Made by a program: the position numbers and the translations under genes
DNA from: RPQK01 sp041946865
Lineage (GTDB): Bacteria; Acidobacteriota; UBA6911; RPQK01
Reading direction: 5' to 3'
Length of the DNA: 53,884 nucleotides
Assembly: GCA_041946865.1 (NCBI GenBank)
Contig: JBHGBF010000004.1
Span: forward strand, 1 to 53,884
The notes under the pieces: generated by a model
Seen by the model: only the letters and a program-made list of their open reading frames with translations
Told to the model about the DNA's origin: nothing
The model's database searches: none
Shown: positions 16,310 to 25,552 of the stretch, piece after piece
Position numbering within the stretch: position 1 is the stretch's first letter
Layout: each line of letters starts with the position of its first letter

Positions 16310-18289
16310 CTAACTTCCTGGGGCCGCTGACAGGGCGGGATCGGCGGCAGCCACTTGCGCTTCGAACGTGTCAATTTCGTCCGATCGGCCCAAAACTCGC
16401 AGCCTGTCGTTCAGCTCAAGCACTGTGTCGGCTGGAGGATTGACCAGCGACCCGCCTGAGCTGCGCCTGACCGCAACGACGGTTACACCATATGTCTCTC
16501 GTAGCTTCATGTCCCGAATGGAACGACCCGCAAATGTGGAGTTGGTGACTGTGACCTTTCGCACTTCGGGAACTGACTGCTCCGGTCTGGCTGCAGGCAT
16601 CCGCTGCGCCGAATCCATGGCGTCACGGAAGCTCTTCAGATAAGTACGAATCTGCCAGTCGGGCACCATCAGATAATGGCCGCAGGCATGCCTGATTATG
16701 GTCGCCGACGCTTCCGTCTCAGGTTGAATAACCTCCGTCGCTCCCGCGCTCATGAGAAACTCATAATCTTCGCGCCGGTGAGCCCTGGCGATGATTGGGA
16801 GCGTTGCGCTGATGCGCCGCACGTTCGTGATTGCCAGCCAGGCTCGATCCCGGTCCGGAACTGTGACGATCAGCAAGGAGGCGTTGTGAATGCCCGCGCT
16901 CTCGAGAACATTAGTGTGAGAACAGTCCCCGAAGATAGACAAGACGTCCCGCCTTCGAAGAGCCGCAACCACATCGGGATCGATTTCGATCACGGAATAC
17001 CGGACGCCAAAGGTTTCGAACGCGGAGCCGATGCCGCTTCCGAGGCGGCCGAACCCGCAGAGGACAACGTGGTCCCTCAGGCTCACGGCTTCCTGGGTTG
17101 GAAGCGAAAGCTCTCGGGCCTGTTTGGCGAGACGCCAGCGAGCCATCGCAGGCGGAACATGCCTGACCAGCGCGGCGTTCAGAAGGATTGTGAAAAGAGA
17201 CGCCGCCAGGGTGGCGTTGTACATCTCAGGGCCAACAATCCCCGCGTTCCGCGCCACTTGGACGAGAATAAACGAGAACTCTCCGATCTGAGTGAGACCT
17301 ACGGCAGCGATGATCGCCGTGGCAAGCGGGTAGCCAAACAAAAGGACCACTCCGCTCCACACCACGAACTTTCCAAGGACAACCAGCAGGAGCATGAGAC
17401 CCAGAACGGACAAATTGGCAAACAGGATCGCCGGGTCGATCAACAATCCCATGCTGACAAAGAAAACCGCGACGAACGCATCGCGGAGTGGGAACAGCTG
17501 CCCGACCGATTCATGGGCGTATCCCGATTCGCTGATGATCAGGCCGGCCGCAAACGCTCCGAGCGCCAGAGAGAGGCCGATGGCGCTGGTTAGCGCGGCG
17601 GTACCCAGGCAAATCGCAAGGACGACCAGAAAGAAAAGCTCTCGGCTCTGAGTCCGCGCGACCCGTGTCAGAAGAGGCGGGATGATCTTTGCAGCAAAGA
17701 ACAACGTTGGAGCGAGGATAAGGACCGCCAGTCCGAGGTCTCGCAGCAAGTTCTGACCTGCATTCAGATGGGCAAATCCAGGAATCAGCACGACGAGAAC
17801 GACAACCGCGAAATCCTCGACCAGCGTGATAGTCACCATGACCCGGCCGGCAGTCGTGCGCAGTAGCCCTTGATCGATCAGCAACCGGGTCATAACCATC
17901 GTGCTGGCGACACTGATTACGGCGCCGAGCACTATCCCCTGAATCGGCGCCCAACCCAACAGATGTCCGGCCCCCAACCCAAGAACGATAGACAACACGA
18001 TACCCAGCGGGCCGCCGACCAGAGCCACCCATTTCGTCTGGAGCAACTCCTTCACCGAGAACTCCATCCCGATCGAGAACATCAGGAGAACAACTCCGAT
18101 TTCGGCGAAGAGCTCAAGCGAGTGGACGTCGCTGACCGAGGGCCCGGGCGTCAAAGGACTGATTACGACACCCGCAAGGACGTAACCAATGATGACAGGC
18201 TGACGCAGACGCCACGCGAGCAGGCCACCGGTGATCGCGGCGATGAACACGTACGCCAGATCTCGAAACGGAAGTACAGTCGTCTCCAC
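16310..18289 (-). CDS. KefB/KefC-type K+/H+ antiporter with TrkA-N and TrkA-C domains
   Basis: I start at the GTG at 18289 (AAGGGG seven bases upstream), giving 659 aa; an in-frame ATG at 18421 would add 44 mostly polar residues. The first about 380 residues form a 12-segment CPA2 exchanger domain. A RCK/TrkA-N domain follows (HVVLCGFGRLGSG, the GxGxxG nucleotide site, and later IFGDCSHTNVLESAG), then a TrkA-C domain (RKVTVTNSTFAGRSIRDMKL...). Such proteins export K+ or Na+ in exchange for protons, gated by NAD(H) or glutathione adducts. It is complete, unlike the cvrA relic following it 2 nt downstream. Confidence 0.92.
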   Translation of the reverse strand: METTVLPFRDLAYVFIAAITGGLLAWRLRQPVIIGYVLAGVVISPLTPGPSVSDVHSLELFAEIGVVLLMFSIGMEFSVKELLQTKWVALVGGPLGIVLSIVLGLGAGHLLGWAPIQGIVLGAVISVASTMVMTRLLIDQGLLRTTAGRVMVTITLVEDFAVVVLVVLIPGFAHLNAGQNLLRDLGLAVLILAPTLFFAAKIIPPLLTRVARTQSRELFFLVVLAICLGTAALTSAIGLSLALGAFAAGLIISESGYAHESVGQLFPLRDAFVAVFFVSMGLLIDPAILFANLSVLGLMLLLVVLGKFVVWSGVVLLFGYPLATAIIAAVGLTQIGEFSFILVQVARNAGIVGPEMYNATLAASLFTILLNAALVRHVPPAMARWRLAKQARELSLPTQEAVSLRDHVVLCGFGRLGSGIGSAFETFGVRYSVIEIDPDVVAALRRRDVLSIFGDCSHTNVLESAGIHNASLLIVTVPDRDRAWLAITNVRRISATLPIIARAHRREDYEFLMSAGATEVIQPETEASATIIRHACGHYLMVPDWQIRTYLKSFRDAMDSAQRMPAARPEQSVPEVRKVTVTNSTFAGRSIRDMKLRETYGVTVVAVRRSSGGSLVNPPADTVLELNDRLRVLGRSDEIDTFEAQVAAADPALSAAPGS

Positions 18290-18475
18290 GAAATACCCCT
18301 TTGCCGTTAGGATCGCTGCATGCCCACCGACAAAACACTCGACGGGACAGCGCGCAGATGTTGGCGAGGACACAGCATTGGAATCGCTCAGCCGATCCAC
18401 GCCTGATTCTATGTTAAGCATCGGGCACCGAAACTACCACCCCTCTAACAAGTGACGCCGTCGCTCGTTCCCCCG

Positions 18476-18663
18476 TCATTCACGGCTCTTCCGATCGATC
18501 GGTTCGTCTGCACGTAGCGGCGCCCCGCAAAGCGAGCAGGTGACTACGACCTTCGACGTTCTTTTCTGGGTTGAGTGAGTGAGGTTCCACAGTTCGGGCA
18601 TCTCCTTGACTGTTTGCCCCGAAAAATCGACACAACTCGTTCAGCCAGCGCCTTAGGAATCAT
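18476..18663 (-). pseudogene. Zinc-ribbon mini-protein, frameshifted
   Basis: From the ATG at 18663: MIPKALAERVVSIFRGKQ then CPNCGTSL; the frame then runs to a stop after 38 codons. In another frame the sequence continues with KVVVTCSLCGAPLRADEP to a stop at 18476. Joined, they would form a 62-residue protein with two CxxC knuckles, i.e. a complete zinc ribbon; the total span (188 nt) is not a multiple of three, so a 1- or 2-nt indel is present. Its layout (short amphipathic N-terminus plus zinc ribbon) mirrors the divergent gene at 18736. Confidence 0.5.
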
Positions 18664-18735
18664 GCTCGCAGGCTATAATACCATTGTGCGCAGTGCACGC
18701 CGCCCGAATCAGCGCAAGAAGGGAAAAACAGTAAC

Positions 18736-18897
18736 GTGAACCCTATCATCTTCATAGCCGGCCTTTTTCAGGCGGGAAAGCGTGGCGTCCGACAGTGCCC
18801 GCGCTGCGGGAAGAAACAGTGGATCCGAAAACGGGGCCCAGGCACGGTCAAATGCAAAGCGTGTGGAGCGGTTCTTCCTGAAGAGCGGCACTACTGA
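18736..18897 (+). CDS. Small zinc-ribbon protein
   Basis: A 53-aa frame from GTG: a hydrophobic start (NPIIFIAGLFQAGKRGV), then QCPRCGKKQWIRKRG and VKCKACGAVLPEE. The two CxxC pairs are 16 residues apart, a classical zinc-ribbon spacing. AGAAGGGA lies upstream as a possible ribosome site. It overlaps no other gene and ends 6 nt before the 3' end of the convergent UPF0182 gene. Function unknown; such ribbons bind nucleic acid or protein. It is divergent from the frameshifted ribbon gene at 18663, with 72 bp between the two starts. Confidence 0.55.
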   Translation: MNPIIFIAGLFQAGKRGVRQCPRCGKKQWIRKRGPGTVKCKACGAVLPEERHY

Positions 18898-18902
18898 CCC
18901 CG

Positions 18903-21620
18903 TTACCGTTCCGGCGCGCTCATTTCTCCGGCATCGCCCGTCTGTGACTCGGTCTGGTGAAGCAGCTGCATGAGGACTTCCCCAAGCAATCGCTGCTCTT
19001 CTCCATAGCCTGCGAGGTTCCCCTCCCGCAAGTAATTCTGGCTGTTCTCGAAATGTTGGACCGCCCGCTCGAGCAAATGCTGCAAGCTTGAGTCTGCTTC
19101 CTGATCGGAGGGCAAAGCCGGCGGCGACCCACGGGGCGCGGCTAGAACGACGCGTGTGATGGCGTCCTTGAGGTCCTCGCCCATGGCGACTTGGTTCTCG
19201 TACACGACGACGATTTTCGCGAGCTCGGGGATGCTGCTCTTTTCGGCCTGCAGGTACAGGGGTTCCACATAGAGAACCGACGTTTCCACGGGAATAACGA
19301 GCAGATTGCCGCGAATGACTTTGTTTCCCTGCTGCCCCCAGAGAGCGACCGCTTGGGAGACTTCCGGATCCTGCGTGATCCGCGCTTCCGCCTGAAGGGG
19401 ACCGTACACCTGTTCGTGTCTGGGAAATCGGTACAGCACCAGACTTCCGTAATGGGATCCGTCGGATCGGCCGGCCAGCCACGCTACCAGAGTGTTTCGG
19501 TTGTCAGGGGAAAACGGGGTGAACAGGACGAACTCCTGGCTGACGGCATGGGGCACCCTCATGATCGTATAGTAGCTCTCCATCACCCGCTCGGATCCCC
19601 GGTAGATTTCGCTCGGTATCTGCCAGAGGTCCTCCTTCTTATAGAACTCGGCGGGATCGCGCATGTGATAGGTGCAGAGGACCTGCCTCTGCAGATCAAA
19701 CAGGTCCCTGGGGTAGCGAAGGTGAGAATGGAGATCCTTCGGCATGGCGGAAAGCGGACGAAAGAGCTTCGGGAAAGCCCGCGCGTACGCCTGGATGAGC
19801 AGATCCTCAGGATCGGAAATGTAGAAGGTGACGTCGCCCGAGTACGCATCGATCACCGCCTTGGCCGAGTTTCGAATGTAGTTGAGTCCGTCGCGAGCCG
19901 GATCGGCGTAAGGGTATCGATTGGAGGTGGTGTAGGCATCCTGGATCCAGAACAGCCTCCCTTCGTGCACCACGATGTAAGGGTCGCGGTCGTACTCGAA
20001 AAACGGCGCGATCTTCTCGACTCGCGACCGGATGGAGCGATGGAGCAGGATGCGGCTGTCAGCCGTAAAGTTGCCGGTGAAGATAGTCTCGAAGCTCCCG
20101 AGTTCCCAAGCGATCAGTAATCGTCTCAGAAAAGTAGCGATCGGAATTCCGCGGTCGGCGTTGTAGGTGGTAAAGGCGTTTTCGTTCCCTGCGGGATAAT
20201 TGAACTCCTTGATTCTTGCGCGGACAAATACGGGATGGTCGGACTTCTCACCGAAGTAAATCTCCGGTCGACTGAGGCTCAGTTCCTGGACCCGGGACTG
20301 GGGCGGAATATCTTGGACAAGGAAGTCCGGGGAGCCGCCCACAGTCCGCTCGTCTGCGAGGCTGGCGCAAATGCCATAGCCATGAGTGTACTGAAAGTGT
20401 CTGTTGACCCAGGTTTGGGCCTGCTCGGGAATCCGAGAGAAATCGATCTCCCGCGCCGACAGGAACAATTGCCGATAGCGGCCGCCGATGGTGTAGCGAT
20501 CGAGATCCACGCCCGAGAAGGCGTAATAGGGCCGAACGGACTCTAGCTGTTCGTAGACCTCGCTCAGGAGACTTCCATTCCAAAGCCGGACGTTCGTCAG
20601 CGATGACCAGTTCCTCTCCAATCCGCCCTTGTCCAGCGGTAGCTTCTCTCCGACGTCTCGAACCTCTAGCCGGTCGAGGTCGTAGGCCTTGAGAGTGAAC
20701 GCGATAGTCTCGGCGATGTAGTCTCGCTCCTTCAGGAACTCGTTCGGTTGTACCACAAACGACTGCATCGATGAGGGGTAAAGGCCGGAGAACAGGTAGA
20801 CCGCAACGAACGCAGCCAAGGCGGCGGCCCCCGGACGAGGCCGGCCCGAGAACGAGGTCGCCAATAGAGTGATTCCGCACACCAGACTGACTCCGGCCAG
20901 GACCCAGTAGACAGGCAGCCAGGCGTGGATCTCCGTATACGCTGCGCCAAAGCTGACGCCTGCTTCGCTGTACAGCAGTCCAAACCGTTTGAGCCAGAAT
21001 TGAATTCCGACCAGGACAAAGCCGCTAGAAAGAAGCACGCCAAGATGAACGTGTGCGACAGAACTGATTTGCGGACGCCGAACAGATCCGAGATGTCCCT
21101 TGGCAAAGTAGTTGAATGCACTCAGAAGAAGTGACGCGAGCAGCACGCCCCAACAATAGCGGAGCAGTGCTTCTCCTGCGGGGAGCGTGAATAGATAGTA
21201 GGACACAGGCCGGCCAAAGAGAGGATCTCGCGGCCCCCCGCCCGCCTGGTGGATGAACAGCAGGAGCGTCAACCAGCCGGTTTGAACAAGAAGTCCCAGA
21301 ATGACCGAGAAAACGGTGACCGCAAGCCAGGATACCGAGCGAACGAACTGGCTGGTCAGGGCCGCAGAATTCGGCCGGAAAACTGTTCCCGCGTCGTCTC
21401 TTTTGCCGGCCAGGTAAACGTTTGCTGTGAGGACGACGAAGGCGAAGCCGAAGCCCGCCAGCCATGTAGCGATCTTCCAGGAGAGGCACTTTTGGAAGAC
21501 TTGTGCGTATCCGACTGATCGAAACCAGAGGAAGTCGACGTACAGACTGGCACCCTGCCCCACAGCAAACCAGAAAGCGAACACGGCGATGAGAAGAAAC
21601 CCGAGCCTGTTTCGTTGCAT
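18903..21620 (-). CDS. UPF0182 family membrane protein
   Basis: 905 aa, the usual size for UPF0182 (COG1615). About seven hydrophobic segments occupy residues 1-310, beginning with LGFLLIAVFAFWFAVGQGASLYVDFLWFRSVGY, whose YxDFLWFRSVGY is a hallmark. A large soluble region follows with conserved stretches such as TPFSPDNRNTLVAWLAGRSD and QDPEVSQAVALWGQQGNKVIRGNLLVIPV. The C-terminus is helical with a Glu-rich end. It is an inner-membrane protein whose function is unknown in all species. It stands alone, downstream of a decayed ATP/ADP-translocase-like gene. Confidence 0.93.
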   Translation of the reverse strand: MQRNRLGFLLIAVFAFWFAVGQGASLYVDFLWFRSVGYAQVFQKCLSWKIATWLAGFGFAFVVLTANVYLAGKRDDAGTVFRPNSAALTSQFVRSVSWLAVTVFSVILGLLVQTGWLTLLLFIHQAGGGPRDPLFGRPVSYYLFTLPAGEALLRYCWGVLLASLLLSAFNYFAKGHLGSVRRPQISSVAHVHLGVLLSSGFVLVGIQFWLKRFGLLYSEAGVSFGAAYTEIHAWLPVYWVLAGVSLVCGITLLATSFSGRPRPGAAALAAFVAVYLFSGLYPSSMQSFVVQPNEFLKERDYIAETIAFTLKAYDLDRLEVRDVGEKLPLDKGGLERNWSSLTNVRLWNGSLLSEVYEQLESVRPYYAFSGVDLDRYTIGGRYRQLFLSAREIDFSRIPEQAQTWVNRHFQYTHGYGICASLADERTVGGSPDFLVQDIPPQSRVQELSLSRPEIYFGEKSDHPVFVRARIKEFNYPAGNENAFTTYNADRGIPIATFLRRLLIAWELGSFETIFTGNFTADSRILLHRSIRSRVEKIAPFFEYDRDPYIVVHEGRLFWIQDAYTTSNRYPYADPARDGLNYIRNSAKAVIDAYSGDVTFYISDPEDLLIQAYARAFPKLFRPLSAMPKDLHSHLRYPRDLFDLQRQVLCTYHMRDPAEFYKKEDLWQIPSEIYRGSERVMESYYTIMRVPHAVSQEFVLFTPFSPDNRNTLVAWLAGRSDGSHYGSLVLYRFPRHEQVYGPLQAEARITQDPEVSQAVALWGQQGNKVIRGNLLVIPVETSVLYVEPLYLQAEKSSIPELAKIVVVYENQVAMGEDLKDAITRVVLAAPRGSPPALPSDQEADSSLQHLLERAVQHFENSQNYLREGNLAGYGEEQRLLGEVLMQLLHQTESQTGDAGEMSAPER

Positions 21621-21660
21621 GACTGGAAAAAGCCTTTTTCACAGAATCCGGGGCAGGAAG

Positions 21661-22909
21661 TCAAGCGGCGTTGAGTCCACGCAGTCCATGGATCATGAGT
21701 CCTTGCTCAAGAGCGTCTCTATAGCCGCGGCGTAGACGCAGGGCGAGTCCCAGGGAGAAGAAGCTCACGAGGAGGGCGGCGGCGAACGTAACTCGAAGAG
21801 CGGGGAGGCTTTAGCACAAGAATCGTCTGAACGATTACTCCGGAGAGAAGATCACCGGCCCGCTCGGATTCGATATCGATCAGCGCCTTGACCGCGCGCT
21901 TTCGCCTGTCGGAGATCGGTATGTAGAAAAATTCGTAGGCAGAGCGGAAGAGCGAGTTTCGCACCACCATATCGCAGGCGCGCTCTAATCCTGCGACGGC
22001 CATCGACGGCGCCAGCAAACCAACGGCCGACGTCAGCACTTGCACCAACGGAAGCGACGCGAGTGTCGAGGCAGGTCCGACCCGTTTCAAGCCAACCCTG
22101 ACAAACGCCGCCTGGATAACGAATGTCAGAACGCTTGTCGAGACATGAAAGAACGTGAAGAACCTCAGAAGCTCCTGAGCAGAGGAATACCTGGCTCGCG
22201 GTCGCAGCCTTAAAAGCAAAGTCGAGACACCCCGCGGTCAGCGCGGCAGACAGCACAAGGGCTGCCAACTGCCGTGCGTAAGGCATGCTGCGAAGAGCAT
22301 CCAGCGAAGAGATGCGCAGCTGAGCCGGCGTTTGGGCTGAGGGACCAGGGACTCCCCTCGCCATCTGATAACAGATTGCGGCGCATCCGAGGTGGGCAAT
22401 CCCGGGCAGGACAAGCAGGTTGTTTGGGGCGACGCCAGCCAGGTAAACAACAGCCAGTGTGCCGATGGCACCACCCAGAGTCCCGCCGATGCGATGCGCG
22501 GCAAGAATCGACGAGCTCGGTGTGGGTCAAGCTGTTCTCCAACCAGCGACCAGAAGGCAGAGACCAGCGCAAATCCAAGGCCGGACGGGTGAAAATATAG
22601 GACAATCGCGACGAGTCGAGCGCTGTGCTCTGTCATCAGCCACTCGCCCCAAAGCAGAACCCCGCTTAGCGCAAACAGCGCGGGGGTCACGCGTGCCGGC
22701 CCATACGCGGAGAGAACCCTCGAAACCCCGAAAGCCAGGACCAGCGAGAAGACGGCGGAGGTCACGACCATCAAGGGCAGATCAATGACAGGGAAGTTCG
22801 AGAGAAACAGCGTGTCGCGCGCTGTCTTGGCGGCGACTTGAAAGCTTACGCTCAGGAAGGCGCCGAAAGCAGCCCACCCGATCAGGACTGTTTCCCGCCG
22901 TTCACTCAT
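21661..22909 (-). pseudogene. ATP/ADP translocase-like MFS transporter pseudogene
   Basis: The start (SERRETVLIGWAAFGAFLSV...AAKTARDTLFLSNFP) and the later block NSLFRSAYEFFYIPISDRRKRAVKALIDIESERAGD are characteristic of the bacterial branch of the Tlc nucleotide-exchange family. Reading continues only by switching frame at about 22430, 22210 and 21790, the last piece being VTFAAALLVSFFSLGLALRL and RRGYRDALEQGL up to the stop at 21661. The roughly 415 codons cover the membrane domain; relatives often carry an additional HEAT-repeat region that is absent here. Not expected to be functional. Confidence 0.8.
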
Positions 22910-22953
22910 CCGCTGGCCCTCTCCTTGGGGAAACGATGCCCGTCCAGCCCACC

Positions 22954-23223
22954 TTACTGGTCAATCCGCAGAGCTCGTAGAGCCTTGCGAGTTTTCCCGG
23001 GATCCCACTCCAGTATTCCACAGACCCAGGCGAAACTTCCCGGCCCTTCGGCCTTGCTCGCAAACCATCGCACAGCGTCGGCTTTCCACTCCCTCGCCTG
23101 CCTCGAATTCTCGGCCGAGCGGATATCGCGGATAGCCTGGACCAACATGGCCAAAGCAATCTTCCTTACCGCTGGCTCCAGACTCGACTTACGTTGGCAT
23201 AAACCGTCACTCTTCAACAGCAT
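22954..23223 (-). CDS. Small conserved hypothetical protein
   Basis: 89 aa from the ATG at 23223 (a longer frame opens at 23259 but has poor start context). The central part IALAMLVQAIRDIRSAENSRQAREWKADAVRWFASKAEGPGSFAWVCGILEWDPGKTRKAL resembles a short helical family in which a W-F-pattern segment is followed by FxxVCxxLxxDPxxxRxxL. These proteins are common in environmental genomes and lack an assigned function; the last 25 residues look helix-turn-helix-like. It lies between the Tlc-like relic and a palindromic repeat. Confidence 0.6.
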   Translation of the reverse strand: MLLKSDGLCQRKSSLEPAVRKIALAMLVQAIRDIRSAENSRQAREWKADAVRWFASKAEGPGSFAWVCGILEWDPGKTRKALRALRIDQ

Positions 23224-23287
23224 TGTTTGAAACTCTTCCCTTTCTATCCCCTGGCGCACAGCATTCCTCGCTTTCCTGTCACATCAG

Positions 23288-23472
23288 ACCCAAGTTGAGC
23301 TATTCTGCTTTCTTGAGTGATCCCGGTGCCACATAGGGTAGGTTTCGAAGCCGCGAAGCGGCTGAAACCCACGGCGTGAAACACCCAACGTTGGTTTTCC
23401 GTGGGTTTCAGCCGCTTCGCGACTTCGAAACCCACCCTACGTTGGCGCCGGGAAGAATCGCTCAACTTGGGT
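23288..23472. repeat. Palindromic MITE-like element
   Basis: Outer 13-bp inverted arms ACCCAAGTTGAGC (23288-23300) and GCTCAACTTGGGT (23460-23472) enclose a second nearly perfect inverted repeat of about 40 bp per arm: GTAGGTTTCGAAG..GCGAAGCGGCTGAAACCCACGG at 23338-23374 against its complement at 23399-23440. No coding frame is present. The layout (terminal inverted repeats, no transposase, about 185 bp) is that of a miniature inverted-repeat element or a REP-type mobile sequence. Similar GGTTTC-AGCCGCTTCGC palindromes are scattered in many bacterial genomes. Confidence 0.7.
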
Positions 23473-23477
23473 CCGAA

Positions 23478-25229
23478 TCAACTGGCTGCGGACACTGCCT
23501 GGCCGTTGCCCGAGCCGGTTGGTATATCCCCGTTGTCTGCCGGGAAATGAGGGCGATAGGCAGGCTTGGAGGACGCTATGAGTTCACGGCGATTCTTCGT
23601 CTCGAGCGGCCGCCCCGCGTAGATTTTTCCAAGCCTCGCCAGTGTCTCTTCATTCAGGATTCCGGAAAACATCAGGAGCGGCCAGGTGAAGGCTGGACCG
23701 TTCACCCGGCGGAGCCGGAAAGCCCACAGCAGGAGAGCGCCCAGCCGCCACACGATCGGCCCCCACCAGCTGTGCAGACCCGGACGCAGATTCATCTTCC
23801 AGCACTTCATCATGAGCTGCCATTGAAGCGGTGACAGGCGCCGTGATTCCGTGACTCCCCGGCTCTTCTCCATCCGTGTGTCGTGAAGCGGGGTGAAGAT
23901 CGACGGAACCAAAAAACCGAACAGCCTGCGTCGCTCTATCTCGTACACGAGGTCCAGCGTGGCTTTCACGTCTTCATCGGTTTCCTCCGGACAGCCGACC
24001 ATCAGCGTCAGAACCGGAAACCAGTTGTTTTCATTCGCGATCCGCAAACCTTCGAGTACCACGCTCGGCCAATCCTCAATTGAGAAAGGGAGCGCTTTGC
24101 CGGGCATTATCTTCTTCGCCAGTCGTACCGAGCCGGTTTCCAGGCCCACAAGCGGCGACAGGATCTTGGCCTGGGGATGACTGCTCATGCCCGGAAGATG
24201 AAGCGGACTTTTGGGCAGGAGCACGTCCGAGAGACGTTTGATCAAGAGCGGGTCGACAACCAGAGGCGCCAGAGTGCAGTGGCTCAGCACATGTTGCTCA
24301 AGGCCAGGCGTTCCGACAATCTCGGTGAACAGATCCAGGAGCGCTTCTCGATTGGGAAAGAAGAACGGAACCCCGGTGTGCACCTGCCCCCAGATGAACA
24401 TGTCTTCCGTGGCAAGCGAGATCTGCCGATTTCCCTGGCTGATGTTCATGCGGACCGCTTCCATGATGCGATCCTTCGGAAACGCGATCTGAGGGTTAAG
24501 ATCGGGCTCGCAGAAAGGGCAGCGCCGGCCGCAGCCCGTGGTCATTTCCACGACCCCGAAGGTAGTCCGCTGTTTGGGGATGAGCAGTTCGTCTGGCCGC
24601 TTCGGATGATCAGTGGCGAGGACGGGCGGCACTTCCTCCCCCCTGACAGCCAAAAGAAAGAGCTGGAGGGTTTCCGGCGACTCGGCACGGCCTTCGACGA
24701 CACAGTCGACGCCGAACCGACTTGCACTGCCGGTCTTGGAGATCTGCCATCCGCCGGATCCCCCGACAATCACCTTAAACCCGCCTCGGAAAGGGCTCGA
24801 CTGGATCTTGTGAAACATGGCCTCCGCGTAGCGTGAGTTGATGGGCAGCGCTGACGAGCCGAACATTGACGTGTAGACACCCGCCGCAAACGTCACCCCG
24901 AGGGGGTTGTGGGTTGAGACGGCAACGACCCGGGTCCGGGGGCCGATGAATTGATCGAGATCGCACGGGTAACAGGCGACCACGTCTGATTCTTCAAACT
25001 CCCTCAGGAGCGAAGCCTGGAGCAGGCGAACTCCGGCCGGCATGTAGCGCGCGGAACCATCTGGGTTACGCTCCACGTCCTGCCATTTGGGGAACCTCTT
25101 GTTAATTACTCTTTCCATCCACGCGGGCATAGAAGCCATCGCCATCTGGACGAAGTACCCCGCATGATCGATCGATTCCGTCAACGGCGCTGTAATAACG
25201 ATTAGTTTGCCTTCGTCGTTCCCCTTCAT
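23478..25229 (-). CDS. B12-binding-type radical SAM protein
   Basis: 583 aa. Residues 1-215 form a Rossmann-like domain similar to the cobalamin-binding region of BchE-type enzymes (VVAVSTHNPLG, VIVGGSGGWQ). The SAM-cluster cysteines follow as CGRRCPFC (C233, C237, C240), and the radical SAM barrel continues with LVGLETGS and LTLMVGCPEETDEDV. A hydrophobic segment near 510-520 (IVWRLGALLLWAFRL) could contact the membrane. The family modifies lipids, tetrapyrroles and peptides; the substrate here is unknown. It lies 27 nt downstream of a 70-aa protein and a second radical SAM gene on the same strand. Confidence 0.85.
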   Translation of the reverse strand: MKGNDEGKLIVITAPLTESIDHAGYFVQMAMASMPAWMERVINKRFPKWQDVERNPDGSARYMPAGVRLLQASLLREFEESDVVACYPCDLDQFIGPRTRVVAVSTHNPLGVTFAAGVYTSMFGSSALPINSRYAEAMFHKIQSSPFRGGFKVIVGGSGGWQISKTGSASRFGVDCVVEGRAESPETLQLFLLAVRGEEVPPVLATDHPKRPDELLIPKQRTTFGVVEMTTGCGRRCPFCEPDLNPQIAFPKDRIMEAVRMNISQGNRQISLATEDMFIWGQVHTGVPFFFPNREALLDLFTEIVGTPGLEQHVLSHCTLAPLVVDPLLIKRLSDVLLPKSPLHLPGMSSHPQAKILSPLVGLETGSVRLAKKIMPGKALPFSIEDWPSVVLEGLRIANENNWFPVLTLMVGCPEETDEDVKATLDLVYEIERRRLFGFLVPSIFTPLHDTRMEKSRGVTESRRLSPLQWQLMMKCWKMNLRPGLHSWWGPIVWRLGALLLWAFRLRRVNGPAFTWPLLMFSGILNEETLARLGKIYAGRPLETKNRRELIASSKPAYRPHFPADNGDIPTGSGNGQAVSAAS

Positions 25230-25256
25230 GACACTCCTCCCCGTTGCACCACTCGG

Positions 25257-25469
25257 CTAAATGAGCTCCAAAACAGCGACGACTCCTTGAATAGAGTCCC
25301 CGTCGAGAAATGTGGCTTTGGCCGGCATAGTGACCCTGAGGAGATAATCGCGTTGGGATTCTGAGAGTTCCTTGCCGAACCGAAGCCTCAGCGAATTTCC
25401 GATTCTCGACACCGAAACCACATGTATGCCGTTGCGGAGCAGTTCTGTTAGCAACTCGTCATTCGTCAT
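25257..25469 (-). CDS. 70-aa hypothetical protein between radical SAM genes
   Basis: I start at the ATG at 25469 (MTNDELLTELLRNGIHVVSVS); the open frame extends upstream to 25679 but that part overlaps the upstream radical SAM gene and looks non-native. The 70 residues show an amphipathic helix followed by strands and the pattern GNSLRLRFGKELSESQRDYL. No family recognised. Its position between two radical SAM enzymes, 27 nt and 83 nt from each, suggests a substrate peptide, carrier or accessory subunit, but it lacks the Cys- or Gly-rich core of known RiPP precursors. Confidence 0.5.
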   Translation of the reverse strand: MTNDELLTELLRNGIHVVSVSRIGNSLRLRFGKELSESQRDYLLRVTMPAKATFLDGDSIQGVVAVLELI

Positions 25470-25552
25470 CACCCGAGTTCTTGCCGGATCTGTCTTTTCC
25501 CAAAAGGAGCTGGATCTTTGCCGCCAAGCAGTCAATAGGACAGCAGAGTCCG

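Noticed and set aside
16676..17593. 305-codon plus-strand frame opposite the KefB-type gene
   Set aside because: Charged, low-complexity translation typical of antisense of a membrane protein in GC-rich DNA.
19191..20120. 309-codon plus-strand frame opposite UPF0182
   Set aside because: Antisense shadow without a ribosome site or recognisable domain.
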